A stretch of DNA of 64,000 nt from Acidimicrobiaceae bacterium (GCA_003158855.1 PMLJ01000043.1:124001-188000), one strand, 5' to 3'. Numbered from the stretch's first letter, positions 8,350-18,848 are shown. Made by a program: numbers and translations. Notes: a model not told the origin generated them from the letters alone.

Positions 8350-9554
8350 GCCACTTCCCGGCGAGCCATGATTTGCGAGATGAGCCGACGATACGTCGCG
8401 CCGACGGTCGGCCACAGCAGAACGGTCGCTTCCCGGCGTGCGCACGCCTTCATGGTCTCGGCGAGACCCGGCTCGTAGAGCACCCGTTCGAGGGCGTCGG
8501 TCATGGCTTGGGAGTCGCCTTGGGGGACCAGCAGCCCGGCACCCCGGGAAAGCAGTTCCAGGGCGTGCGGGAACTTCGTCGCCACGACCGGCTTGCCCGA
8601 CGCGATGGCCTCGACGAGGACGCCCGAACTCTCCTGATCGAGCGAGTCGTAGGGCAGCAACACGACGTCCGCGCTGCGGACCAGGGCGCGAAGCGACTCC
8701 CAGTCGTGGTAACCGTCGTCAAAGTGCACGCTTTGCGTGACGCCAAGGTCCCGGCACTGTTGCTGCAGTTTTCGGCGGTAACTCTCGCCTTTGACGGCGC
8801 GGACCTTCGGATGGGTCTGGCCGGCGATGATGTACGTCGGCGCCGATGAACGATCCTGCAGATGTGCGACCGCGGAGATCGCGTACTCGATCCCCTTGCC
8901 CGGGCCCAGCAGGCCCCAGGTGAGAATGCAGGGATGCACCGCGCCTGGTTGCGCCGGTCCGGTGAAGTTCTCCTCGGCGCCGTGGGGCACGACCGCGATC
9001 CGATCGGGATCTGCGTCGTAGATCGTTACGAGACGACGGCGAGCGTCCTTGCTCTGCACGACAACCAATGTCGCAGCCTCAATCAATCGGTCGAGTATGA
9101 AACGTTGATGGGCGCGTGGATGCGACAGCACCGTGTGCAGCACCGCGACAAGGGGCTTTCGCACGCCCTCGACGAACTCCAGGACGTCCTCACCGTCCAA
9201 CCCGCCGAACAGTCCGAACTCGTGCTGGAGCACGACCACGTCGGACGACTCGGTGACGGCGAGCGAGCGAGCGAGCGAATCACGATCTCCCGAGATCCAC
9301 TGGACGACGACCTCCGCGTGTGTTTCGACTTCGGGTCGGTCGAGCACCCTGACGACGATGACTCGCCAGTGCGACTCGGGGGTGCCAATGGCGGCCGCTA
9401 GGTTGCTCGTGAAGGTGGCTAGCCCGCAGGCCGTCGGAGGGTAGGTGCCAACCATCGCGACCGTTCGAGGGTGTTCAATCACGCGGGGCGCGACCGTAGG
9501 ACTCGAACTTGTCGGCCTGAGTGCCGGCACCTTCTCGGCGACTTCGATACTCAC
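8346..9554 (-). CDS. Glycosyltransferase family 4 (GT-B fold)
   Basis: VGTYPPTACGLATFTSNLA, VVPHGAEENF, GLLGPGKGIEYAI, VEAIASGKPVVAT. Confidence 0.88.
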   Translation of the reverse strand: MSIEVAEKVPALRPTSSSPTVAPRVIEHPRTVAMVGTYPPTACGLATFTSNLAAAIGTPESHWRVIVVRVLDRPEVETHAEVVVQWISGDRDSLARSLAVTESSDVVVLQHEFGLFGGLDGEDVLEFVEGVRKPLVAVLHTVLSHPRAHQRFILDRLIEAATLVVVQSKDARRRLVTIYDADPDRIAVVPHGAEENFTGPAQPGAVHPCILTWGLLGPGKGIEYAISAVAHLQDRSSAPTYIIAGQTHPKVRAVKGESYRRKLQQQCRDLGVTQSVHFDDGYHDWESLRALVRSADVVLLPYDSLDQESSGVLVEAIASGKPVVATKFPHALELLSRGAGLLVPQGDSQAMTDALERVLYEPGLAETMKACARREATVLLWPTVGATYRRLISQIMARREVA

Positions 9555-9995
9555 ATTGTCAGACTAAGGCCTGAAGGGCGTCAAAGATAGGGCCAATGGT
9601 CACGCCTCTTCCAGAGCATGTTGACGCCAGCAGGGTCCACATGCCCTGAGCACCTTGCGGTTACCCGCTTTCTGCCCGTTTTCGAGTCAGAGACGAGAAC
9701 TCAGAGAACCTTTCAAAACAGCTCTCTGGTCACGATTTCGGAGGGGCGGCTGACGAGACAGGCGAGAATATCCGGGATCATTTGGACTGTTTCTTCGGAG
9801 CTTCGAACGGGTATCGGAGCAACCCCGGCCTCTGGAGCCGCGTAATCGTTTCCCTCATCGAAGATGGCATGACCCGCAAAAAGCACCTCATTCGAGAAAA
9901 GGGGACTTCCGTCGGCTCAGCGTTGAATAGCCCGCTATCTCGCAAAGACACCGCAGAAGTGCAGGTGAGGCGGATTGTGTGTCCATAATGGTCAG

Positions 9996-10775
9996 GTGAC
10001 TTACGGTAACCGGGTACAGAGCTGGCTCTGCGATATGGACGGCGTGCTTATCGTCGATGGTTCGATGATCAAGGGGGCGGACCGGTTCCTGGAGCGGCTT
10101 CGATCGACGGGTCGAACGTTCCTGGTCCTCACGAACAACTCCCTGTTCACGCCTCGCGAGATCTGCGAGCAGCTTTCGTCGATGGGCCTCGAAGTCACTG
10201 AGAAGCAGATATGGACCTCGGCCCTCGCCACCGCCCAGTTCCTCCACACCCAGCGACCTCACGGAACGGCGTTCGTCATCGGCGAGACCAGCCTCCACAT
10301 GGCCCTGAGTGATGTTGGCTACCGCGAAGACTCCCAGAGTCCCGACTACGTGGTTCTCGGTGAGACTCAGAACTACTCCTTCGATGACTTCACCACCGCG
10401 ATCAGGCTCATCGAATGCGGGAGCCATTTCGTGGCCACCAATCCGGAGCCAACCGGCCCGTCGCCGGAGGGATCGCTTCCGGGGTGCGGGGCAATGGCGG
10501 CGATGATCGAGCGTGCGACCGGCGTCACCCCGTACTACGTGGGCAAGCCCAACTCAATGATGATCCGCGAAGCGTTGAACGTCCTCGAAGCGCACTCCAC
10601 GACGACCGTGATGATCGGTGATCGCATGGAGACCGACATGCTGGCCGGAATCGACGCGGGACTCGAGACGATTCTGGTTCTGTCCGGTGTCAACGCTGAA
10701 GGTGACGCCGATCGATTCCCGTACCGGCCGACGAGGGTCGTCGGCTCGGTTGCTGATCTGATCGACGAACTCTAG
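9996..10775 (+). CDS. HAD-IIA family hydrolase (NagD-like)
   Basis: LCDMDGVLIVDG, LTNNS, ATNPEPTGPSPEG, GKPNSMM, MIGDRMETDMLAGIDAG. Confidence 0.88.
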   Translation: MTYGNRVQSWLCDMDGVLIVDGSMIKGADRFLERLRSTGRTFLVLTNNSLFTPREICEQLSSMGLEVTEKQIWTSALATAQFLHTQRPHGTAFVIGETSLHMALSDVGYREDSQSPDYVVLGETQNYSFDDFTTAIRLIECGSHFVATNPEPTGPSPEGSLPGCGAMAAMIERATGVTPYYVGKPNSMMIREALNVLEAHSTTTVMIGDRMETDMLAGIDAGLETILVLSGVNAEGDADRFPYRPTRVVGSVADLIDEL

Positions 10776-10890
10776 GGCGGTCGGGGTCGAGTTCGTCGTC
10801 GAGTGCTCGCTTCTCTCCCCGGTTTCGAGAATCTCTCCGAGGTCGTTTCTGGCCCAGCAACTCTGCTGCACCGATGACGGCAGCTTCCGC

Positions 10891-12351
10891 TCAGGCGGCG
10901 CCTTGTTGCAATGCAGCAAGGAACGAATGGGCCCAGTCGTAGACGTCTCGGCGTAAGGTCTTTCGACGCATGCGCGACATCCGGGCCTTGGCCTCTTTGG
11001 GTCCGGCCTTCAACGCGAGTCTGATTGCCTCCTTGATCCCTTCGAGATCGTGCGGGTTCACCATGAACGCGCCACGCAGCTCGGCGGCGGCCCCGGCGAA
11101 CTCGCTCAGCACCAGTTTCCCGGTCAGGTCGGTCCGACACGCGACATACTCCTTGGCCACCAGGTTCATTCCGTCTCGGAAGGGAGTCACGAGCATGATG
11201 TCGGCCGCCAGGTAGAGCGCCAGCAACTCGTCGAACGGGAGGTTCTGATGAAGGTAGTGGATCACGGGGCTGCCGACGAGACCGTGATCTCCGTTCATCT
11301 CGCTGACGACCTGCTCGAGGTTATGGCGTTCGAGGTCGTAGTGTGCGTCGGATTCGCGGCTGGGAACGGCCACTTGGACCACGACGTGCTTCCCGCCGCT
11401 GAGCGAGCCGTCGGCGTAGAGCTCGGTGAGGGCATTGATTCGCTGCTGAATGCCCTTGGTGTAATCGAGGCGGTCCACCCCAAGGAGCACAACCTCGGGG
11501 TTGCCCAGATCCCGCCTGATTTCGAGCGCCCGCTCGCGAATCCCCGGATCCGACGCCAGCGCGATGATCTGCGCGCTGTCAACAGTGATGGGAAAAGCCC
11601 CGACGCGGATGGTGCGACCCTCGAAGTTGAGTATCGAGTCGGTTCCCGTTGCGCCGACCAGGCGGCGCGCTATGCGAGAGAAGTTCGAAGCGACGTGGGG
11701 AACCTGAAAGCCGATCAGGTCGGCGCCGAGCAGACCGGCCAGGATTTCGCGTCGCCAGGGCAGCTGCATGAAGAGTTCGCTGGGGGGAAAGGGGATATGG
11801 AGAAAGAAACCAATTCGAACGTCCGGCCGGAGCTGGCGGAGCATGTTGGGGACGAGTTGGAGCTGGTAGTCGTGAATCCACACCGTCCCCCCCGGGGCGA
11901 CCGCCTCGGCTGCCGCCGTCGCGAAGCGCATGTTGATGTCCTCGTAGGTATGCCACCAGTGGCGGTGAAACGTCGGGGCGCGAATGGCGTCGTGGTACAA
12001 CGGCCACAAGGTGGCGTTCGAGAATCCGAGGTAGTAGTCGTCGTACTCCTCACGGCTGATGGCGACGGCCTTGAGCGGTATTCCCTCGTAGGTGGCGGGC
12101 GGCTCTCCGTGCTCGGACACGCCGAGCCAGCCGATCCAAAGTCCGTTGCGACTCTGCAGGACCGACGTCAGCGCCGAAACCAGGCCTCCGGGACTGGGTC
12201 GCCACTCCTCGTTGCCCTGGGACATCGAATGCTGGACCGGAAGGCGGTTTGCGACGACGACGAAGTCGGCCCTACTTGGGTCGGACATTGATATCCGACC
12301 TTCTGACAAGGTCGGTTCAACAGGGCTACTGGTTTGTTCCAACGTGGTCAT
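10891..12351 (-). CDS. otsA: Alpha,alpha-trehalose-phosphate synthase
   Basis: VVVANRLPV, GGLVSAL, WIHDYQLQLVPNMLR, GVDRLDYTKGI, TPFRDGMNLVAKEY, SEFAGAA; start chosen at MTTLEQ (ATG complement at 12349-12351). Confidence 0.92.
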   Translation of the reverse strand: MTTLEQTSSPVEPTLSEGRISMSDPSRADFVVVANRLPVQHSMSQGNEEWRPSPGGLVSALTSVLQSRNGLWIGWLGVSEHGEPPATYEGIPLKAVAISREEYDDYYLGFSNATLWPLYHDAIRAPTFHRHWWHTYEDINMRFATAAAEAVAPGGTVWIHDYQLQLVPNMLRQLRPDVRIGFFLHIPFPPSELFMQLPWRREILAGLLGADLIGFQVPHVASNFSRIARRLVGATGTDSILNFEGRTIRVGAFPITVDSAQIIALASDPGIRERALEIRRDLGNPEVVLLGVDRLDYTKGIQQRINALTELYADGSLSGGKHVVVQVAVPSRESDAHYDLERHNLEQVVSEMNGDHGLVGSPVIHYLHQNLPFDELLALYLAADIMLVTPFRDGMNLVAKEYVACRTDLTGKLVLSEFAGAAAELRGAFMVNPHDLEGIKEAIRLALKAGPKEAKARMSRMRRKTLRRDVYDWAHSFLAALQQGAA

Positions 12352-12515
12352 ACTTAAAGTGGAGCCTAACCTTGTCCTTGCGAACTCAGCCAAGGTCACG
12401 CAATTGCGTAGAAACGCGGACGTTTCGGCGTCTCTTCGTAACTGAGATCTCGGACCTCGACGCGAAAGAGGCAATTCTTCCTAGAAGGCCATCGGAGCGT
12501 CCTCCATAGTTCGCT

Positions 12516-14642
12516 CTAGGGGATCGTGTTAGGACGAGCGTCCTTGCCCGCAGCGCTCCACCAACTGGGTGAGCCGGCGGACCCGCGCGACGCCGCGGTC
12601 GTTCGCTGCTCCGCCTCGATCACGTGCAGCACCGCGTTGATGAGCGCCAGGTGCGTCAGCGCCTGGGGGAAGTTGCCGAGGTGTCGAGCGGTCGTCGGAT
12701 CGATCTCTTCGCCGTAGAGCCCAAGCGCGCTCGCGGCGCCGATCAGTTTTTCGCACTGGGTTCGCGCTCGCTCGAGCTCGCCGATTTCGACCAACGCCGA
12801 AACGAGCCAGAAGGAGCACGCGGTGAAGCTTCCCTCGGGCTGACCGCCCAGTCCATCGTCGGTTGCATCGGTACGGTAGCGGTAGACGAAGGCACCATCG
12901 CTCAGCTCGCTCGCGATGGCCAGGACGGTCGCTCGGATTCGCTCGTCCTCGGCCGGCAAGAAGCCGAGCATCGGCAGAAGCAGGAGCGACGCGTCAAGTT
13001 CATCCGATCCGTACGACTGGGCGAAATAGCCCTTCTCGCTGAGAGCGTTGTCGCAGATATCGGCGTGGATCTCCTGGGCGGCGCTCCACCAGAGATCCGC
13101 CCGCTCCTTCTCACCCCGCAGCGCCGCGAGGCGCGCGCCGCGATCGGCGGCGACCCAGCACATGACCTTTGAGAACGTGAAGTGCTTGGGTTCACCGCGC
13201 ACTTCCCAGATGCCCCGATCGGTTCCGCTCCAACACTGCAGCGTCGTCTCAACGGCCTGAACGACGATGCGCCACGAGCGCTCGCTGAGAGAATCCCGTG
13301 ATCGCGTGTGCTCGAAGACGCAGTCGACGATCGCTCCGAGTATGTCGAACTGGGTCTGGTTGTAGGCGGCGTTCCCGATTCGCACGGGTCGGCTCCCGAC
13401 GTAGCCGGTGAGGTGGTCGAGTTCGGTCTCGAAGAGAGCGGTCGCGCCGTCAACGGGGTAGAGCACCTGGAGGTTTCCCCTCGATTGCGCGGTTCCGCCG
13501 ATGCTGCGACCTCTTGGTTCGAGCACGTCGCCGAGAAAGGCCAGGAAATCATCCGCCTCGGTGTCGAACCCGAGGACGTGCAGCGCGCGAAGGGTGAATG
13601 CCGCGTCGCGAATCCACGTGTACCGGTAGTCCCAATTGCGCTGCCCTCCGGGTTGTTCGGGCAGCGAGGCGGTGGGTGCCGCGAGCATCGCTCCGGTGGG
13701 CGCGTAGGTGAGGCCCTTCAAAGTCAGGGCGCTGCGTTGGAGGAGCTCCCGCCACGGATGGTCGGGAAATTTGCCGCCGTCGATCCAGTCCCGCCAGAAG
13801 CGACTTGTCTCGGCCCGGTACGTGTCAACCTGGGCGCGGGTCGACGGGGGAGCTTCGTCGGTCCAACTCAACACGACGAACGACGACTCGCCTTCAGTCA
13901 GACGGTGGCGCGCACGAACAGAACGGCCTTCGATGCCGAACCTCATGTCCCCGGTCAGGGTCAAGCGGTCGAAGTCAGTGTTGGTCGTCGCGACTTGGTC
14001 GTACGCGGGACCCGTGTACTCCCACTGGGCGTCGGAGCGGCCGTAGTCGAACGATGGCTCGCAGTTGAGCAGAATGTCGACAGTGCCGTGCAGGCACACC
14101 GCAGATCGCACGAGAATGTGTCGGGCGTCGAAGTCGCCGGGGGTTCGTCGATGGAGATCGGATCGGTCGCCCGTGCGGTACCAGGGACTTACCGCCAAGA
14201 AGTCGGTCACCACCAACCAGCCGCTGCGGGTCTGCCAGGTGGTGGCGAGCACCATCGTTCCCGGCACGTACTGACGGTGAGCGGGGACGGCGCTGTCGAC
14301 GGGCGCCAATCGGAACGATCCGGCGGCGCGGTCGAGAATGGTGCCGAAGATGCTGGGGTCGTGCGGCTTGGGAAGGCAGAGCCATTCAATGGCGCCCGTG
14401 GGTGCGACCAGACAGCTGTTCTCGCAATCCGAGAGAAACGCGTAGTCGGCAATGGGAGGAAAGATCGTCGCCAGGGCGTCCTGACTTGGCGGACCCAGCC
14501 ACCCAGCTTCTCCGAGGCGTGAGGCGATGAAGGGCTGGGGTCGAGCGGCCCGCCCGCCGACTTTGTTCTCCGATGGATCTGAAATGTGCTTCGATTCTGG
14601 CGTCACGTAACCACCTTTTTCGTAACGATCGGGCACGTTCAA
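12516..14642 (-). CDS. GH15-family glucoamylase/trehalase-like protein
   Basis: IADYAFLSDCENSCLVAPTGAIEWLCLP, GGQRNWDYRYTWIRDAAFTLRAL, HFTFSKVMCWVAADRG. Confidence 0.88.
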   Translation of the reverse strand: MNVPDRYEKGGYVTPESKHISDPSENKVGGRAARPQPFIASRLGEAGWLGPPSQDALATIFPPIADYAFLSDCENSCLVAPTGAIEWLCLPKPHDPSIFGTILDRAAGSFRLAPVDSAVPAHRQYVPGTMVLATTWQTRSGWLVVTDFLAVSPWYRTGDRSDLHRRTPGDFDARHILVRSAVCLHGTVDILLNCEPSFDYGRSDAQWEYTGPAYDQVATTNTDFDRLTLTGDMRFGIEGRSVRARHRLTEGESSFVVLSWTDEAPPSTRAQVDTYRAETSRFWRDWIDGGKFPDHPWRELLQRSALTLKGLTYAPTGAMLAAPTASLPEQPGGQRNWDYRYTWIRDAAFTLRALHVLGFDTEADDFLAFLGDVLEPRGRSIGGTAQSRGNLQVLYPVDGATALFETELDHLTGYVGSRPVRIGNAAYNQTQFDILGAIVDCVFEHTRSRDSLSERSWRIVVQAVETTLQCWSGTDRGIWEVRGEPKHFTFSKVMCWVAADRGARLAALRGEKERADLWWSAAQEIHADICDNALSEKGYFAQSYGSDELDASLLLLPMLGFLPAEDERIRATVLAIASELSDGAFVYRYRTDATDDGLGGQPEGSFTACSFWLVSALVEIGELERARTQCEKLIGAASALGLYGEEIDPTTARHLGNFPQALTHLALINAVLHVIEAEQRTTAASRGSAGSPSWWSAAGKDARPNTIP

Positions 14643-14981
14643 CCCACGCAGAATCTCAACCTGGTGCTGAACGTGCCTCTGTTGTCACCTTAACCACGCT
14701 CTATGAAAATGGGTTCGATGCAAGTGGACGATTACTGGGTGATTTCGGTCTCGTAGCGCCTCGCCCCGAACTCGTCGTGAAGGCAAACGTAGTGGACCGT
14801 TGCAGAACTGCGAGTCGTCGCCGCTGCGAGGGCGCCATCTTACGATTGCGTGAAGGTTTGAGTCGGTGAACTCTGCCTGGTGAATAAACGCGTTGCGACG
14901 GTGCACCGCGTTGGCGAATCGCCTCTCTAAGGAGATTCTAAGTCTTGCGCCCTTTCACGGGGCGAGGCAATCGACCTAGGG

Positions 14982-16601
14982 TTGAAGGACGTGTTCAATC
15001 AACTAACCAAGGGCTTGTTCGCCGCCGTCTTGGTCGCGTCGGGGCTTCTCGGCGCGACTGCTTTCGCCGCCGGTGCCACGACGCCGGTGTCTGCGCTGAC
15101 TGGTTATGACGTCAGTTATCCGCAGTGCGGTGCAACCCTGCCGACCTCAACAGGTCTTGGCATCGTGGGCGTCAATGACGGTCACCCGTTCTCGGCGAAC
15201 CCCTGCTTGTCTGGCGAGCTTCGTTGGGCCGAGACCACGGTGAGTGGGGCACCGGCCTTCTACATGAACACCGGGAACCCCGGACCGTCGTATTCGTCGA
15301 ACTGGCCAACCAATCAGCAGAGCCCTCGGGTCTGTCACGGAGCGAACTCGCCCGCGTGTTCCTACGACTTCGGATGGAACACGGCACGAATCTCGTTCAC
15401 TAACGCCGTGAACGCCGAGACGGCGGACGGTTCATTGTCAGCGGCGTCCTCGGCGAGGGTCGCGCACTGGTGGCTCGACGTGGAAACTGGCAATACGTGG
15501 GAGACCCTGGAGCCGGGCTATGGGAAAACGGCGACGTCGAAAGCGAATGACCAGCAGATGTTGGAGGGATCGATCGCCTCGCTGACGAACATCGGCGTGA
15601 CCTCGATCGGGGCCTATTCGACGCCGTCGCAGTGGCACACGATCACGGGAGGAACGGACTCGACGTTTCCGGCGGTGCCGGTGTGGGTGCCCGGATACGC
15701 GACGTTGTCGTCGGCGCAAGTCGCTTGCACGTCGCCGTCATTCACCGGCGGGCGAGTAGCCATGATTCAGTACCCCTCGAACGGGCTCGACGGAGATTAC
15801 GTCTGCGGCCTGCTGAGCTCACCTGCCGCTGCATCGGTGGCGGCGGCTGGATCGTCGACGTTCACCGACCAGTTGGTGGTGAGCGGGAACGATGGCGCGG
15901 TCACCTACGTCCAGACCACGGGAGCCCCGGCGCTGACCGTCAGCGCGAGCGGGCTGGTGACGACGAGCGGTGCGCTCGCGGTTGGCAGCTACACGGCGTC
16001 GGGCACGACGAGCGACCCCAACGGTGACATCGGGACGTTCGCGTTCGCTCTGGTTGTTGGCGCGATCACCCAGAATGCGCCAACCTCGAACTCAGTGGTG
16101 ACCACGGCGCTGTCCGCCTTCACCGACCAGCTCAGCGTGAGCCACAACGACGGGGCAGTCACGTTCGCGCAAACGTCGGGTACCGCGAATCTCACGGTCT
16201 CGGCCAGTGGCCTCGTCACGCCGGGCGCCACGTTGGCGTTCGGTACATACGTCGCGAGGGGCAGCACGAGTGACACGCACGGTGATGCCGGGACGTTCAC
16301 CTACAGGCTGCAAGTGACGCACCCTGCTCCGCCCCCATCCTTCGCGGCCCCTGGTCCGATTCACGTCGCTGGTTACGCCGTCGCCGGGAGGTCGGTGACG
16401 CTGAGCGTCGTCGGCGCTGGATTTTACGGCCGGCCGTCCGTCGCCAGCCATCGCGGCACGACCGCACTGGTCACGCGCGATAGCGGCACGTTACTTTCCT
16501 TGAGGGTCACGGTGAAGCCCGGATCGCCAAATGGTGTGTTCACGTTCACCATCACCTTGGCAAATGGCCAGTCGCGTCGGGTGAAGTACAACCAGAGGTA
16601 G
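14982..16601 (+). CDS. Secreted protein with GH25/DUF1906-like N-terminal domain and two tandem Ig/cadherin-like repeats
   Basis: Signal peptide LFAAVLVASGLLGATAFAAGA; GYDVSYPQC...; two ~66-aa repeats starting FTDQL. TTG (14982) or GTG (14991) start. Confidence 0.6.
   Translation: MKDVFNQLTKGLFAAVLVASGLLGATAFAAGATTPVSALTGYDVSYPQCGATLPTSTGLGIVGVNDGHPFSANPCLSGELRWAETTVSGAPAFYMNTGNPGPSYSSNWPTNQQSPRVCHGANSPACSYDFGWNTARISFTNAVNAETADGSLSAASSARVAHWWLDVETGNTWETLEPGYGKTATSKANDQQMLEGSIASLTNIGVTSIGAYSTPSQWHTITGGTDSTFPAVPVWVPGYATLSSAQVACTSPSFTGGRVAMIQYPSNGLDGDYVCGLLSSPAAASVAAAGSSTFTDQLVVSGNDGAVTYVQTTGAPALTVSASGLVTTSGALAVGSYTASGTTSDPNGDIGTFAFALVVGAITQNAPTSNSVVTTALSAFTDQLSVSHNDGAVTFAQTSGTANLTVSASGLVTPGATLAFGTYVARGSTSDTHGDAGTFTYRLQVTHPAPPPSFAAPGPIHVAGYAVAGRSVTLSVVGAGFYGRPSVASHRGTTALVTRDSGTLLSLRVTVKPGSPNGVFTFTITLANGQSRRVKYNQR
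15861..16316 (+). repeat. Two tandem protein-level repeats within the secreted protein
   Basis: FTDQLVVSGNDGAVTYVQTTGAPALTVSASGLVT... (from 15861) and FTDQLSVSHNDGAVTFAQTSGTANLTVSASGLVT... (from 16119). Confidence 0.85.
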
Positions 16602-16931
16602 CCCAGGTCCTCGAGGGGGTTGGCACATGTCCCCTTCAGCTCGAAGCAACGTCGTGAGCTCGGGGGACTTGCCGGTCATCGCTGAGCGCGCCCTTGAGCC
16701 TGCGTCACTTCGGACTGGAAACCCGTGGGGACCTGGACTCCGGCACCGTGGTATTGCGGACCTGCGGCTTCATGTGGTGGCCGAAACGTCACAACCCCCT
16801 TCTCTTAGTGTTGGTCTTGGGGACGACTGACTTTCGCATCTCTGGAGGATTCGCAGTTCCACTCGTTGGTTCTCGAATCCCTTACGAGCGTCATTGCCTT
16901 GCCTGTGGTGTCACTGAGGAGGAGTCTTTTC

Positions 16932-18149
16932 ATGGAGGTCTTGTTCATTGGCGGCACCGGAATCATCAGTAGCGCCTGCGTGGCCGCTGCCCTCGAAGCG
17001 GGTCACGAAGTCTCGACGCTCAACCGGGGTCTCTCGAGACTGCCGAGCCAGGTGATGGCTGACCGTACGCTGATCGCCGATGCATCGGACGAGTTGCAAG
17101 TCCTAGAAGCACTGGGCAATCGGCATTTTGACGTCGTCGTTCAATTCACCGCCTACGTTCCAGCTCAAGTCGAGCTGGATGTTCGTTTGTATTCAGGTGC
17201 GGGCCAGTACGTCTTCATCAGTTCGGCTTCGGCGTATGAGAAGCCACCGGCGCATTGGCTCATCACCGAGTCGACCCCTCTGAAGAACCCCTTCTGGCAG
17301 TATTCCCGGGACAAGATCGCCTGCGAGGAAGTCCTGGTTCGGGCCCATCAGAGGACCGGTTTTCCGGTGACGATTATCCGTCCTTCGCTGACCTACGGCC
17401 TTTCACAGATACCGGTCTGCATTGGAAGTTGGACCAAGCCCTTCACCATCATCGAGCGAATGCGCCGGGGCGCCAAGATACTGGTGCCGGGCGACGGAAC
17501 CAGTATCTGGACCATCACGCACAACAGTGACTTCGCGAGAGGACTCATCCCGCTTCTTGGTAGGGCCGAGGCGATTGGGGAGGACTTCCACATCACGTCT
17601 GACGAAGCGTTGACCTGGAACCAGATCTATCTCCTGGTAGGCAAGGCCGCAGGCGTCGAGCCGGATCTGCTGCACGTTCCTTCCGATGGAGTTGTCGCTG
17701 CTGATCCCGAGCAGCTGGGCACCTTGTGGGGCGACAAGGCTCACTCGTCGGTGTTCGACAATTCGAAACTACGGAGGCTGGTGCCGGGGTTCAACGCCGT
17801 TGTGCCGTTTGCCGACGGTATTCGCCAGACCGTGGACTGGTTCGACAGTGACCCCAGCCGGCAAGAAATTGATGAACCCGCAAATGCTGCGTGGGATCGG
17901 TTGGCTGCGATCTACGTTGAGGCTCTCGCCAAAGCTGCGGAGTGTATCGCCGCGGGAATCGCGCGGATCAAGGCCCTTCAGCGGTCCAATCCCTCATCTG
18001 GAAGATGCCGTTCGACCGTTGAACGGGCTCAAGGGTGGATGTTGAGGCGTTTGATGTTCACTCCGCCAGCTTGCATCTCCGCGATTGCCGCCGCGGTCGT
18101 TTCTGGCGCCACTCCTGCGCAGAACTCCAAGTCCAAGGTGGTGCTGTAG
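16932..18149 (+). CDS. NAD-dependent epimerase/dehydratase family protein
   Basis: MEVLFIGGTGIISSACV Rossmann motif; YVFISSASAYEK; YSRDKIACE; the 3' ~120 bp overlaps pncA antisense. Confidence 0.8.
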   Translation: MEVLFIGGTGIISSACVAAALEAGHEVSTLNRGLSRLPSQVMADRTLIADASDELQVLEALGNRHFDVVVQFTAYVPAQVELDVRLYSGAGQYVFISSASAYEKPPAHWLITESTPLKNPFWQYSRDKIACEEVLVRAHQRTGFPVTIIRPSLTYGLSQIPVCIGSWTKPFTIIERMRRGAKILVPGDGTSIWTITHNSDFARGLIPLLGRAEAIGEDFHITSDEALTWNQIYLLVGKAAGVEPDLLHVPSDGVVAADPEQLGTLWGDKAHSSVFDNSKLRRLVPGFNAVVPFADGIRQTVDWFDSDPSRQEIDEPANAAWDRLAAIYVEALAKAAECIAAGIARIKALQRSNPSSGRCRSTVERAQGWMLRRLMFTPPACISAIAAAVVSGATPAQNSKSKVVL

Positions 18150-18598
18150 CCAAGGCGGACGGCGTCGAGCGCAGTGGCTTTCACGCAGTAATCCGTAGCG
18201 AGGCCGACGACTGTCACATCGGTGACGTCCATTGACTTCAGGTAGGCGTCGAGGGATTCGTGGTTGGGGTTGGTGCCCTCGAAGCCCGAGTAGGCAGCAG
18301 CGAGTGCACCCTTGTAGAAGACCTGGCCAACACCGGCTGCGGCACCGATTGCCGGATGAAACTGAGCTCCCCACGTGGAGGCAACGCAGTGGACTGGCCA
18401 CACTTTGAAGTGATCGCCGGGATGGTCACCATGCCAGTCCTTGGTGGCGACGACGAAATCGGCATCACCCGGTGGGCTCTTGTGATCCAGGGCGGCGGCC
18501 AGCTTTGTTGCGATGCCTTCGCCACCCGGCACGTAGAGCGATCCGGACGGGTCGGCGAAGTCGTTCTGCACATCGACCACGATGAGAGCAGTCTTCAC
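18029..18598 (-). CDS. pncA: Nicotinamidase
   Basis: ALIVVDVQNDF, ATKDWHGDHPGDHF, FYKG, VVGLATDYCVKATALDA. Confidence 0.9.
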   Translation of the reverse strand: MKTALIVVDVQNDFADPSGSLYVPGGEGIATKLAAALDHKSPPGDADFVVATKDWHGDHPGDHFKVWPVHCVASTWGAQFHPAIGAAAGVGQVFYKGALAAAYSGFEGTNPNHESLDAYLKSMDVTDVTVVGLATDYCVKATALDAVRLGYSTTLDLEFCAGVAPETTAAAIAEMQAGGVNIKRLNIHP

Positions 18599-18848
18599 TG
18601 CTTACGATCTCGTGCGGTAGAAGTCTTTGCGCAGCACGCTCGCCGTGGCGACATTTTGCGCGCTTCAGAGACCCTGGCCGTCATCAGATGAACTGTGCTC
18701 TCTCCCCTCGGAGACTGTCCGAAACGAAAGCGAGCAAGGGCAACGAGATCCGCCGAGGTTCGCCTCAACTCAAAGACGGCGTGCGAATGCGCACGCTCGC
18801 GTCGGGGCGCCGGAAACTGACTATCGCCGACGACGTTCTCGACCATCG

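Noticed and set aside
9259-9278. GAGC x4 tetranucleotide run inside the GT4 gene (possible phase variation)
   Set aside because: Only four units, in an intact ORF, and plausible from high-GC codon usage; too short to argue for slipped-strand switching.
9555-9990. ~430-bp gap between GT4 and HAD genes as a possible ncRNA or relic
   Set aside because: No convincing ORF, hairpin array or tRNA-like fold found by eye.
11050-12291. 413-aa + strand ORF opposite otsA
   Set aside because: Antisense shadow of a well-supported otsA.
13308-14522. Long + strand ORF (404 aa) opposite GH15
   Set aside because: Antisense shadow of the clearly recognisable GH15 gene.
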